Part shown: piece by piece, positions 44,016 to 53,186 of the stretch | How positions within the stretch are numbered: position 1 is the first letter of the stretch | Layout: each line of letters begins with the position of its first letter | Translations under genes and position numbers: made by a program | The notes under the pieces: generated by a model | Databases searched by the model: none | Seen by the model: the letters and a program-made list of their open reading frames with translations, nothing else | Told to the model about the DNA's origin: nothing | NCBI RefSeq assembly: GCF_019443105.1 | Contig: NZ_JAHZIJ010000001.1 | Location: 1 to 64,000, forward strand | Direction of reading: 5' to 3' | DNA: 64,000 nucleotides | Source: Paenibacillus oenotherae | Lineage (GTDB): Bacteria > Bacillota > Bacilli > Paenibacillales > Paenibacillaceae

Positions 44016-45413
44016 TTAGTATTTGGCACTCTGTACCGACCTGATTTTTTTCAAACGATCGCTAGTAAGAGACTGAGAAGTAACTTCGATTTTTTGCGGA
44101 ATCTTGTATGGAGGCAGCTTGTCCTTGCAGAATTCCCAGATGCGGCTGCGCAGCTGCTTCAGACTTTCTTCCTGCTTCAGCCTGATCGTCGCCTTCACCA
44201 TCTGGCCGGTAATTCCGCTCGGCGCGGAGCTGACGGCTACCTCCTCGATATTGCTCAGCAGCTGCAGCACGCTCTCCACCTCGGCCGGGAATACCTTCTC
44301 CCCGCCAACGTTGATAATATCGGATTTGCGCCCTAGAATTTGGATGAATTCCCCTTCCGTTCTGGCCATATCCCCGGTCCGCAGCCAGCCGTCCTCTGTG
44401 AACGGATGCGGCGCATTCAGATAGCCCAGCATAGCTGTCGGCGCTTTGACCTCAAGCATGCCGTCCACAATGCGATACTCGACCCCCGCGCCCTTCAATG
44501 CAAACAGGAGAGAATTCGAGTCCTTCGATTTGGTATGAAGAACGCCCAGCTCGGACATGCCGTAGGCTTGTACCGCACGTACGTGCGGGAACTGACTGTT
44601 CCATGCGGCAAGCGTGCTTTGGGGCATGACCTCGGAGCCGTAAGAGACAACTTCCAGACTGCTAAGATCGTAATCCTTGTAAGCCTCGCTGATCAGCAGC
44701 AGGTTCATAAAGGTCGGCGAAACGGGCAGCGCCTCTACTTTATAGGCCTCGATCATCCGGCAGATCTCCGCAGGCGACCGATCCGCAACAATAAGCAGAC
44801 AGCCTCCGCCCGATACCGTCTGCAGCATCGTGTTGATCCCGCCGATATGGTCGAACATCATGAACGGTATCGTTCGTTTCGCGCGTCCCACCAGGCGGTA
44901 TTTCTCCAGCAGCATGCCGGCATGATGAACCGCCGCCTTGCTTGTCCCGGTCGAGCCCGAAGTAAAGATAATTAATCCCGGCGCCTTCTCCTCCTGCAAA
45001 CGGGCAATCCACGGGCTCCGTTCAGGGGCCGACGACTCGTCCTCGCAGGTCCCCCGCCCAGTCCTTGCAGCGACCGGCAGAATCTTCATGCCTTCGGGCC
45101 CTTCAATAATCCTCATCCCGGCTCCGGCTGTCTGCAAATACTTTATTTTCTGAGCTTCGACCAGGCTGCTGTCCACAGGGACAACAATGGAACGCAGTTC
45201 AAAGAGGGCAAATAACGTTGCTAGAGTAAAGGGAGAGTAGTCCCCTTCCAGGGAGACGATGCGGCCTGCAGCGCCTCCGCTGGCGTTCAGCTGCTCGATG
45301 CGAGCGCGGATGGCGGCGAGCAGCCAGTCGTATGAATACTCATCGCCGCGCCATACAACAGCAGCCCTGTCTCGAAACTGTTCGAAACGTTCCAGTAAGA
45401 AATGATGGAACAT
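44016..45413 (-). CDS. AMP-dependent acyl-/aryl-CoA or ACP ligase
   Basis: A 465-residue ANL-superfamily adenylating enzyme. The P-loop motif IIFTSGSTGTSKAAVHH is near residue 145, VQAYGMSELG near 285, and DGWLRTGDMART near 345; the last motif, LTSDRLKKIRS, departs from the usual TxxGKIxR. It is shorter than typical ligases by 40-50 residues, missing at the N-terminus. It probably activates an acid as the adenylate and loads it on the carrier domain encoded just upstream. Confidence 0.88.
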   Translation of the reverse strand: MFHHFLLERFEQFRDRAAVVWRGDEYSYDWLLAAIRARIEQLNASGGAAGRIVSLEGDYSPFTLATLFALFELRSIVVPVDSSLVEAQKIKYLQTAGAGMRIIEGPEGMKILPVAARTGRGTCEDESSAPERSPWIARLQEEKAPGLIIFTSGSTGTSKAAVHHAGMLLEKYRLVGRAKRTIPFMMFDHIGGINTMLQTVSGGGCLLIVADRSPAEICRMIEAYKVEALPVSPTFMNLLLISEAYKDYDLSSLEVVSYGSEVMPQSTLAAWNSQFPHVRAVQAYGMSELGVLHTKSKDSNSLLFALKGAGVEYRIVDGMLEVKAPTAMLGYLNAPHPFTEDGWLRTGDMARTEGEFIQILGRKSDIINVGGEKVFPAEVESVLQLLSNIEEVAVSSAPSGITGQMVKATIRLKQEESLKQLRSRIWEFCKDKLPPYKIPQKIEVTSQSLTSDRLKKIRSVQSAKY

Positions 45414-45448
45414 CCGCAGCCCCTCTCTTCTGAAGAAAGTCCATGCAT

Positions 45449-46864
45449 TTACACGGCGGTTAGCACTTTAGGCAGCTTGTCCCTAATATAATCAATCAAA
45501 CTCTCAATCGTGCGAAACGGACTGCTGCGATCGGACAGCGCGTTCTCTTCGGCCAAAAGCAGCTCAACGCCCATCCCATCCAGAATATCCTGTTCAATGA
45601 TTGCGAGCAGCGAGATGAGACCGAGCGAGTCCAGATTCCCATCACGACCGTATAGAGGTGCCTGAAGGCCGAGCTCTACCGGGATTTTGGCATGACGGGT
45701 CGCATTGATTTCCGCGCAGCCCTCCAAAATAATGCGCAATAGCATGTCTTCATCCGGCAGAGGCAGAGGCGACCCGTCAGCGGCCGAACGTTTGCCGAGC
45801 AGCGGCACGCCCTGCAGAAGAGCAGCGACCCGTTCGTAGAACCGGTACTCCCTCTTGATGAGTTCATTGACAAAGGCATCCAGCAGCCGCAGCTGCTCCG
45901 CATTCATGACGCTCTTATCCGCTCTGAACCGGAACAGCTTATGCGCTTGCTCCCACTCCTTGATGATTTCACCGAATTCGATATGGATACTCGCATATTC
46001 CGGGCCGCACACCTCTGCCATATCCTGCAGCAGATCACGGAGAAAATAGCGGCTCCACCGCATGTCGAAAACCTGTACGGCAACGCTTTGCAGCTTCTCA
46101 GCATCCGTCATCGCCAACTGCAGATTCATCTTGATCCGGACAGATGCAGCATGGCCAAAATAAAAGGTTCGCTCGCCTTCGCTCACTTCTCTGCCGGACA
46201 GAAATTCGTGTGCGCTCGTCGCCAGCGTACTCCGCATAGCATCCTTGAGCGTCCCCGGCGTCAGCCGTTCCTCCATCTCAACTTCCAGCGTGCAGTACTT
46301 GAGCAGCTCTTCCCTGCGGCCTGCTTCGGCAAGCTCGGGAATGCTTACATTGCCTTTCCAGAACCCGTGGAAATCCTCCCTGCCGACAGGCCCGGAAAAT
46401 TGCGCGGGCACGGGATCATAGACGAGCAGGTGATCATCATAAATGCCGTGCACGCCTATCCAGTGATCGACCAGGTACAAGCGCGAACCGGGCTCCGTAT
46501 GTTTCTCAATGTATCTGGGATTCATATAATCGTCGCAATAAGGAAGGAAATAGCTGGTTCCCGTAGCCAGGAACAGCTCGCCCTCGCTTATGCGCGCTCT
46601 GATCTCTTTCAGACCCTGCTCAAAGTCAGGCAATCCCTTTCTTTCCGTCGTTGACCATATCGCTTCCTTATAGCCAAGCTTGGAGAAATACCAGCGCAAA
46701 TTCCCCGTATCAGAAATAGCGGGCAGACCATACATTCTTGCGTTAGCGAGAAGGCTGAAGCGGCTCTCCGAGCCCTTCCGCTTCATCGCCTCATGAATGA
46801 ATGGAAAATTGCACGGATAATAATAAGGGAGCTGGAGAACAGGATCAAAATGTGGTATCTGCAT
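45449..46864 (-). CDS. BtrH-like acyltransferase fused to acyl carrier domain
   Basis: A 471-residue protein. The N-terminal half resembles the butirosin BtrH_N/papain-like fold: a candidate nucleophile Cys18 in PYYYPCNFPF, then LVDHWIGVHGIYDDHLLVYD, with His and Asp positions. BtrH moves an amino-acyl group from a carrier protein to an aminoglycoside. The C-terminal 100 residues look like an acyl carrier domain, with the phosphopantetheine Ser413 in GNLDSLGLISLLAI. The start at 46864 follows GGAAGG; it overlaps the esterase gene by 20 nt. Such a fusion is unfamiliar to me. Confidence 0.75.
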   Translation of the reverse strand: MQIPHFDPVLQLPYYYPCNFPFIHEAMKRKGSESRFSLLANARMYGLPAISDTGNLRWYFSKLGYKEAIWSTTERKGLPDFEQGLKEIRARISEGELFLATGTSYFLPYCDDYMNPRYIEKHTEPGSRLYLVDHWIGVHGIYDDHLLVYDPVPAQFSGPVGREDFHGFWKGNVSIPELAEAGRREELLKYCTLEVEMEERLTPGTLKDAMRSTLATSAHEFLSGREVSEGERTFYFGHAASVRIKMNLQLAMTDAEKLQSVAVQVFDMRWSRYFLRDLLQDMAEVCGPEYASIHIEFGEIIKEWEQAHKLFRFRADKSVMNAEQLRLLDAFVNELIKREYRFYERVAALLQGVPLLGKRSAADGSPLPLPDEDMLLRIILEGCAEINATRHAKIPVELGLQAPLYGRDGNLDSLGLISLLAIIEQDILDGMGVELLLAEENALSDRSSPFRTIESLIDYIRDKLPKVLTAV

Positions 46865-48242
46865 AATCCTTCCTCTCCGGACCGCTCTTGCCAAGCCCTT
46901 CCCACTGCTCCACCTCATAATGGAGCTCAACGTCTTTATCCGCTCTGAAGCAGCGGTTCCTGATTGGATTGCCCTCCGCATCCACCTCGAACATCCGGAA
47001 GCCCCGCGTGAACCGGAACTGATAGCCGCTGTCGCGCGGAACCATGAATTGTCCCTCGAACACCAGATTGCCGGTTGTCTCCAGCTTCATGCCCATACCG
47101 CCGTATATAGCCGAACGATCGGGGGTAGAAGACGGCACCTTCACACTCATGCGCACGCATACCAAATGGGACAGTTCCTTGATTACAGTAAATTGCCGGC
47201 TTGCCTGCAGGCCGTGAGCGATCAGGGTCACATTCGTAACGCCTTCGGCCTTCGGAATAATGACCCCGTCGCCGGTTACCTCCAGCACATCAGGATGCTC
47301 GACAATGTAAGTCCCCTCAAGCTCGCTCATCACAAAACCGCTGTCGTAATGAACCAGCGCATTGATAGACACGCTCATTCCCTGGAGACCGACATCATCT
47401 CTGGCGATTAATTCCAGTGCGACGGGCTTGCCGATTGTGCCGAACATATAGAGCAGAGGAATATGTACCCGCTCTCCCCAATCACGTTCTTGATGTGCGG
47501 CCTCCGGCTGCAGCAAGTAACCGATTTCATCACCATAACGGTATCCCCTGCCGATCAGTTCATCAACGGTCCCTCTAACATGACGGGGCAGGAACAGCCC
47601 CTCCGCATCTCCGATATCCATCCATATTTTCAACGCAGGCTTGCCCTCATACATGTCATAGATCGTTTCTTCAAACAGGCCGGAATCGGACTGCTCATCG
47701 AGACGCGCTTTGACAAAATAAGGCGAGAGCATCATCAGCTTGCCGAAAATATGCGGATTGCGAAAGCCGATATTGTACGTCGAAAGGGCGCCCGCAGACG
47801 AGCCCAATAGCGCGGTATGCCGAGGCTCCGTCAACGTGCGGAAGCGCTCGTCAATATACGGCTTCAGATCGTGGATAATAAAATCCTCATAATCCAGTCC
47901 CGAGCATTTTATATGCGCCAGCTCTTCATTGGGCGCGGTAAAGTGGTAGAACTCATTGGATTCTGTTGGCCTGACATGCGCGATTGCGACGATAATTATC
48001 TCTTCCATCAGTCCGTCAGCTATCAATCTGTCAGCGGCCTTATGGATGTTCCATGATTCAGTGCCTGGTTGTACGGGGTCGAATGCCCGCTGGCCAGCAT
48101 GCATGTACAGAACCTGGTATCTTTTGTGCTCATTTTGTTCATAGCCTCGCGGCAAGTATATAAATAGCCTCCTGTCATTGTTTAATTTGTTTGCATGAAA
48201 ATTCGATACGATGATGATCTTGGATTCATTCCTCAAGCTCAC
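46845..48242 (-). CDS. esterase with extra C-terminal domains
   Basis: A 465-residue protein that opens the operon. Residues 1-260 are a putative-esterase (Fes/EstD type) alpha/beta hydrolase with nucleophile Ser149 in LLGSSAGA and LPRGYEQN near residue 31. Two unrecognised beta-rich domains follow (residues 270-370 and 370-465). There is no signal peptide. The start is GTG at 48242, 6 nt after AAGGAGG; a TTG at 48260 would lie inside the ribosome binding site. It may release or hydrolyse the pathway product. Confidence 0.82.
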   Translation of the reverse strand: MSLRNESKIIIVSNFHANKLNNDRRLFIYLPRGYEQNEHKRYQVLYMHAGQRAFDPVQPGTESWNIHKAADRLIADGLMEEIIIVAIAHVRPTESNEFYHFTAPNEELAHIKCSGLDYEDFIIHDLKPYIDERFRTLTEPRHTALLGSSAGALSTYNIGFRNPHIFGKLMMLSPYFVKARLDEQSDSGLFEETIYDMYEGKPALKIWMDIGDAEGLFLPRHVRGTVDELIGRGYRYGDEIGYLLQPEAAHQERDWGERVHIPLLYMFGTIGKPVALELIARDDVGLQGMSVSINALVHYDSGFVMSELEGTYIVEHPDVLEVTGDGVIIPKAEGVTNVTLIAHGLQASRQFTVIKELSHLVCVRMSVKVPSSTPDRSAIYGGMGMKLETTGNLVFEGQFMVPRDSGYQFRFTRGFRMFEVDAEGNPIRNRCFRADKDVELHYEVEQWEGLGKSGPERKDYADTTF

Positions 48243-48353
48243 GCTCCGCCTCCTTATCAAGCAGGATCATTACGCATCAAGCGTTGTATGAATGTGTTCC
48301 TCACCTCCCTTTAGTCGTGATCAGCCATTCGCTTACCGGTTAGAAGATGCAAG

Positions 48354-48392
48354 CAACCCCGCTTCCTCAACAAAAGAAGCGGGGTTGTTTTT
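48354..48392 (+). terminator. orphan plus-strand terminator
   Basis: CAACCCCGCTTC and GAAGCGGGGTTG arms followed by TTTTTA. It is oriented for plus-strand transcription, but no plus-strand gene lies upstream between 48243 and 48354. It could end a small RNA antisense to the esterase leader, or attenuate the downstream cyclase gene. The rest of the 424-base gap 48243-48666 holds a -10-like TATAAT at 48589-48594 but no ORF. Confidence 0.65.
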
Positions 48393-48666
48393 ATAGCCTA
48401 GGTCCGGTATAAAAAGCAGGGCCCTCTGTTTTGATAACGCATACAATTACAATCAATTACATTTACATCCTAATATGTCAACAAAACATTTGTCAACCGC
48501 TTTTCCTGGCTCCTTCGCGAAAAAGATATTATTCCAATTAAACCGACAATTTTCAACAAAATCCCCCCCTCTCTTCCTTCATATACGCTATAATTATCGG
48601 ATAAAACCCAATTCAAACCATACGGCCCATTTTTGCCGGGACGGTTGTCTGGAGGAGGATATATTC

Positions 48667-50310
48667 GTGTTTTTACCAAGCTTGCGCACTAGTCTTTCCC
48701 TTGTATTCGCCGTCCTTATCATCCTTATGTCGACACTGCTCAGCATAACGACAAGCAGCCGGTCAACCAACGAGCTCGAAGAGAAAATCGGCAACACCTT
48801 ATCCGAAATCTCCTATCAAATGGCTGAAAATCTGGATCATTTCATGTGGTCTCGCGCCGGCGAAATTGAAGTTATAAGCAAGAGCGATATTTTGCGCAAA
48901 CCTACTGATCCGCGCCGGGTGCATGAATATTTGGAGGATCTCAAACTGAACTTCCCCTCCTTCACCTGGGTCGGATTCTTGGATCCGCAAGGAACCATCG
49001 TCGCTTCGACCGGCGATATACTGGTCGGCAAAGATATCTCCGCCCGTCCGGTCTATAAAAACGCGCTGGCAAGCCAGTTTATCGGCGATGTTCACGATGC
49101 CGTTCTGCTCGCCAAGCTGCTTCCGAATCCTACCGGCGAACCGCTGCAGTTCGTTGATATCAGCACACCTGTCCATAATGCCGAGGGAGAGCTTGTCGGT
49201 GTCCTGGCCGCGCACCTCAGCTGGGAATGGTCGCGCCAAGTGGAGAACTCCATTATGAAGCCAATTCAGGAACGGATGGAGGAGCTTCAAATTCTGATCG
49301 TCAGCAAGCAGGACAATGTCGTCCTGCTTGGCCCCAAAGCTATGGTCGGACAGCCTCTTGAGCTGGCAAGCATTCGTGAAGCCCAGGCCGGCAACAATCA
49401 TTGGATGACAGAGCAATGGCCCGATGGCCGCACTTATTTGACAGGTTACGCCTATGGAGACGGTTATTTGAATTACTTAGGCTTGGGATGGACTGTAGTC
49501 GTTCGCCAGCCAGTCGATGTCGCGTTCGAATCTGTCGGTGAGCTCCAAATGTCGATTTTAACGATAGGCTGCCTCGCCGCCCTCCTGTTCGCAATGATCG
49601 GCTGGTTCATCGCCGGTATTGTTGCCAAGCCGCTCAAGCGGATTGCAGTCGCTGCAGATCGTCTCCGCAGCGGCGAGCAGGTCGAAATCCCTTATCAGCG
49701 GAGCTATAAGGATATCGAAATTTTATCCTCCTCCCTTCGCAGCCTGGTCGATAACTTGACACGAACCGAGAATGCGCTCGGCGCAATGGAGAGCTTGGCC
49801 CACCACGATAAGCTGACCGGGCTTCCGAACCGGATCGCACTGGACTCCTATTTGGATAGAGCCATTCATAAAGCCGGGCAGAATGCGACAGCGCTGACCT
49901 TTCTTTATCTGGATCTGGACGGCTTCAAGAACATTAACGATTCGCTGGGACATGCCGCAGGCGACCAACTGCTTCAACTGGTGGCCGCCCGCCTTCTGTC
50001 CTGCGTGCGCGACGGCGAAATCGTATCCAGACTCGGCGGCGATGAGTTTGTCGCGATTCTGCATACCTCCCGCGAGCAGGCCGTCCAAGAAGGACTCCGC
50101 ATTGCAGATGAAATTATCCGGCATCTGAACGAGCCCTTCGTCATCGAAGGCCAAGAGATTCAAATTGGCTGCAGCGTAGGCGGCTCCGTATGGCCAACTG
50201 ACGGAGAAGATCCCATTGCGACCATGCGTCTTGCAGACGCGGCCTTGTATGCCTCCAAGCGAGCAGGCAAGAACCGCACCACCTTCACATCCACAGCGGA
50301 AGACCGCTAA
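48667..50310 (+). CDS. membrane diguanylate cyclase (Cache-HAMP-GGDEF)
   Basis: A 547-residue sensor that makes cyclic di-GMP. A transmembrane helix (residues 8-28), an extracellular double-Cache ligand domain (30-290), a second helix (295-315), HAMP (316-370) and GGDEF (385-547) follow in order. The active site RLGGDEF is intact. The inhibitory I-site upstream reads RDGE in place of RxxD, so product feedback may be weak. The start is GTG at 48667, 8 nt after GGAGGAGG; the frame before it is not protein-like. It is monocistronic. Confidence 0.92.
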   Translation: MFLPSLRTSLSLVFAVLIILMSTLLSITTSSRSTNELEEKIGNTLSEISYQMAENLDHFMWSRAGEIEVISKSDILRKPTDPRRVHEYLEDLKLNFPSFTWVGFLDPQGTIVASTGDILVGKDISARPVYKNALASQFIGDVHDAVLLAKLLPNPTGEPLQFVDISTPVHNAEGELVGVLAAHLSWEWSRQVENSIMKPIQERMEELQILIVSKQDNVVLLGPKAMVGQPLELASIREAQAGNNHWMTEQWPDGRTYLTGYAYGDGYLNYLGLGWTVVVRQPVDVAFESVGELQMSILTIGCLAALLFAMIGWFIAGIVAKPLKRIAVAADRLRSGEQVEIPYQRSYKDIEILSSSLRSLVDNLTRTENALGAMESLAHHDKLTGLPNRIALDSYLDRAIHKAGQNATALTFLYLDLDGFKNINDSLGHAAGDQLLQLVAARLLSCVRDGEIVSRLGGDEFVAILHTSREQAVQEGLRIADEIIRHLNEPFVIEGQEIQIGCSVGGSVWPTDGEDPIATMRLADAALYASKRAGKNRTTFTSTAEDR

Positions 50311-50340
50311 TTACATTCGTGCAGCGCTTGCCGCAGCAGG

Positions 50341-50398
50341 ATGGATGCAAAAAGAGACGCCCCGGCACAATTCGTGCTGAACGCGTCTCTTTTTGCAT
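50341..50398. terminator. bidirectional terminator
   Basis: Perfect 18-bp arms (50341-50358 and 50381-50398, core GAGACGC/GCGTCTC with A and T runs) and a nested GCAC/GTGC tip, between convergent genes. Confidence 0.92.
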
Positions 50399-50403
50399 CC
50401 CCT

Positions 50404-52779
50404 TTATCCCGCTTCGCCGCTCTCAAGCAGGCATAGCTGCTTCGCCTCGTCCGTTATGAACGGACTCCACTCTCCCGCTGCCTTGTAGAGATGGAGCTCA
50501 TGCATGGCCCGAGTACATACGGTGTAGAATAATCTCCGTTCACTCTCGCGGCTGTATTGCCTGGATGAGCCATCATAGACAATAACGGCGTCGAATTCGA
50601 CCCCTTTCGACAGGTAAGAGGGAATGACAACGACACCAGGCTCGAAGGACGAGGTCTCCTGCTCCAGCAGCCGGATCGGCGGAACAGCTCCCTTTAACGC
50701 TTCATAAGCAATACGGCTCTCAGCAATTGTTTTGCAGATGACCGCGATGGTTCCATGCCCTGCGGACAACAGCTCTTCAATCCGCTCTCCAACCAACCGA
50801 TGCAGCTCCGCTTCACCTGAAGCCGCTGTGAGCGTCGGTTTGATGCCATCGCGATTAAATGGCTCGATGGCATTCCCGTCATCGATGAACCGGCTCGTAA
50901 ATTCAACAATCTGCCTTGTAGAGCGGTAGCTCCGCGTCAGCACAATCGTCTCCGTCTCCTCCTGCTCATACAGCTCCTTCAAGGCTGCGAACCCTCCGCT
51001 CCCTCCGGATGTGTGCGCATTAATAGACTGATTCAGATCGCCAAGCGCTGTCACCTTGCTCCGAGGAAACATCCGCTTCAAGAAGGCGAACTGAAAAGCC
51101 GTATAGTCCTGCGCTTCGTCGATGATCAGATGCCGAACCGACGTATTCGTCTGGAATCCGCGTATTCGTTCAACCAGATACAGGAACGGCGTCGCATCCT
51201 CATAGGCCATATCCCCGCAATCCAGCCGTCCCCGTGTCGCGGTGCAAATATCCGGCCAATTCTGGGGGAGACTGCACGATTCATCGGCAATTGCACGGGC
51301 AAATGCGGGCTCGGCAAAGAGCTGGCGATAGATCGATTTCAGATCGATAAATCCGAGCTTCTTGATCCGTGAACGGAGAGGCTTGAACCTCTCTTTCACT
51401 ACATATTTCGCCAGAAGCATCTGCTCGCGCTCATAATCGTCGAATGATTTGCCTGAGAAGCCCTTTTGCCGCTTCAGGCTCTGGAACGCCTTCAGATAGG
51501 TTTCCTTGTCCAGCAGCTCGATCTCGTTCTCCACCCAAGCCTCGCTGCATGCCGCCTGCTCGCGCTCCTTCAGCTGCTCCAGCAGCCAATCTGCCACCAG
51601 GCGCAGCCGGTTCGGAATCGGTATGGCATGATCCAGCGTATAGAAATACGCTGCCAGCGCTTCAGCATCTACCATCGGCTCTCCGCGGAACACCAGACTT
51701 CGGAATACGAGACCCTGCGTGCTTAAGTGAACCAGATAACGTTCAATAAGCGCGGCGTAACTCATCGATGCCTTGTAACGAATGCCTCCCATTCTCGCTG
51801 CGTATTCCGGATCGTCCCCCGCAGTGAGCGCATATTCAAGCTGTTCATACGGCCCTTCCAGCTTGAACGCTTTGCCAATTCGATAGACAAGATAGTCCTG
51901 GAAGGTCGTCTGCTGCATATTGTCCTCGCCCAGCTCAGGCAGCACGGTGGCAACATAGCTGTTGAACATCGGATTCGGCGAGAATAATACCACTTGATCG
52001 GCAGTTAGAGTGCCTCGATAGCGGTAGAGCAGATAAGCGACACGTTGAAGCGCTGCCGATGTTTTACCGCTCCCGGCCGCCCCCTGAACAACGAGCAGCC
52101 GGCTGCGCTCATTGCGGATAATACGATTCTGCTCCCGTTGAATCGTCGCGACAATACTCTTCATCTGGGCGTCGGATTGTTTGCCCAACACCTCCTGAAG
52201 CAGCTCATCGCCAATCGTCACACCTGTGTCGAACAGGCTGACGATCGCGCCATCACGGATCATATATTGCCGTTTGAGCTGCAGTTCCCCTTCAATCATC
52301 CCCATCGGAGTTTCATATCGGGCTGGACCGGGCGGATAGTCATAATAAAGACTGGAGACCGGAGCGCGCCAATCATAGATCAAATAGTTCTCGTCACTGC
52401 CATCCCGCAGTGATGCAATGCCGAGATAGATGGCATCCGCTGCCTGCTCCCCTTCCTCCTTATAATCGATCCGGCCAAAATAAGGCGAGAGCTGAAGCTT
52501 ATTCAACGTGCGCAGCTGAAGCGCGGCTTGGCGGTGTGTCCGCTCCCGCTCCGACAAGAGCTCAGCCTGCTGCTTCATACTCGCATACGTTTCCGCCATT
52601 TCTGTCGCATCTTCGAAATTGACAGTAACATCATCCCAGAAATTTTTACGTATATCGACCATTTCGGATTTCGTATCTAATGTCTCCTGCTCCAGCAGAG
52701 CAATTCGTCTATTGATTTCGGCTACAACCTCATCCACTCGCTTCTGCTCAAGCGCCCAATCCTGATTGGTTTGATTCAT
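50404..52779 (-). CDS. helD: RNA polymerase recycling motor HelD
   Basis: A 791-residue UvrD-like superfamily 1 ATPase. A long coiled-coil N-terminal arm (QKRVDEVVAEINRRIALLEQ) precedes Walker A in VVQGAAGSGKTSAALQRVAY near residue 215. LIIDEAQDYTAFQ is motif II and LTRSYRSTRQIVEF motif IV. The coiled-coil arm and total length identify HelD, which pulls RNA polymerase off DNA after termination. The ATG at 52779 has GGAAAGGA 8 nt upstream. It is monocistronic. Confidence 0.93.
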   Translation of the reverse strand: MNQTNQDWALEQKRVDEVVAEINRRIALLEQETLDTKSEMVDIRKNFWDDVTVNFEDATEMAETYASMKQQAELLSERERTHRQAALQLRTLNKLQLSPYFGRIDYKEEGEQAADAIYLGIASLRDGSDENYLIYDWRAPVSSLYYDYPPGPARYETPMGMIEGELQLKRQYMIRDGAIVSLFDTGVTIGDELLQEVLGKQSDAQMKSIVATIQREQNRIIRNERSRLLVVQGAAGSGKTSAALQRVAYLLYRYRGTLTADQVVLFSPNPMFNSYVATVLPELGEDNMQQTTFQDYLVYRIGKAFKLEGPYEQLEYALTAGDDPEYAARMGGIRYKASMSYAALIERYLVHLSTQGLVFRSLVFRGEPMVDAEALAAYFYTLDHAIPIPNRLRLVADWLLEQLKEREQAACSEAWVENEIELLDKETYLKAFQSLKRQKGFSGKSFDDYEREQMLLAKYVVKERFKPLRSRIKKLGFIDLKSIYRQLFAEPAFARAIADESCSLPQNWPDICTATRGRLDCGDMAYEDATPFLYLVERIRGFQTNTSVRHLIIDEAQDYTAFQFAFLKRMFPRSKVTALGDLNQSINAHTSGGSGGFAALKELYEQEETETIVLTRSYRSTRQIVEFTSRFIDDGNAIEPFNRDGIKPTLTAASGEAELHRLVGERIEELLSAGHGTIAVICKTIAESRIAYEALKGAVPPIRLLEQETSSFEPGVVVIPSYLSKGVEFDAVIVYDGSSRQYSRESERRLFYTVCTRAMHELHLYKAAGEWSPFITDEAKQLCLLESGEAG

Positions 52780-52971
52780 GACAACCATCCTTTCCAGCAC
52801 TATCGATCAAACAATCCTATCCAAATAACGATTGACACGGCCAAGGACATCGTGCTATAATTATTTTGGATAATACTATTTTTCGGAAACTTACTCTTTT
52901 GAGTCCAAGTTTGATTTTATCAGACTCTGACCGCAAGAGCAACCTAATCTTATCATCAATCAATATCTTAT

Positions 52972-53016
52972 AGAGGCTGTCCCCCATGTCATTCCTAATG
53001 ACGGGGGACAGCCTCT
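52972..53016. repeat. 45-bp perfect-armed palindrome
   Basis: AGAGGCTGTCCCCC and GGGGGACAGCCTCT arms with an inner GTCATT/AATGAC stem. It lies in the 407-base gap 52780-53186 between two divergent genes, where no terminator is expected. The arms resemble the ends of the inverted-repeat elements in this window. Confidence 0.75.
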
Positions 53017-53186
53017 CTTGTGCTTTCCACGAGAAATGATGATCAATGACGGGACTCATGCCAGCTTCCAGGCTCCGAATTGGATAGGAAATGAAAACCC
53101 GCTTCATAATACATACACATCCCTCCAGTTGAATGAAGATATTGAATGTCTATCCAGTGTTGCTATGTAGAGGAGAGATTAGAGAG

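Noticed and set aside
52817-53107. Minus-strand frame of 96 codons between helD and the GDPD gene
   Set aside because: It is built largely on the palindrome 52972-53016 and has no ribosome binding site.
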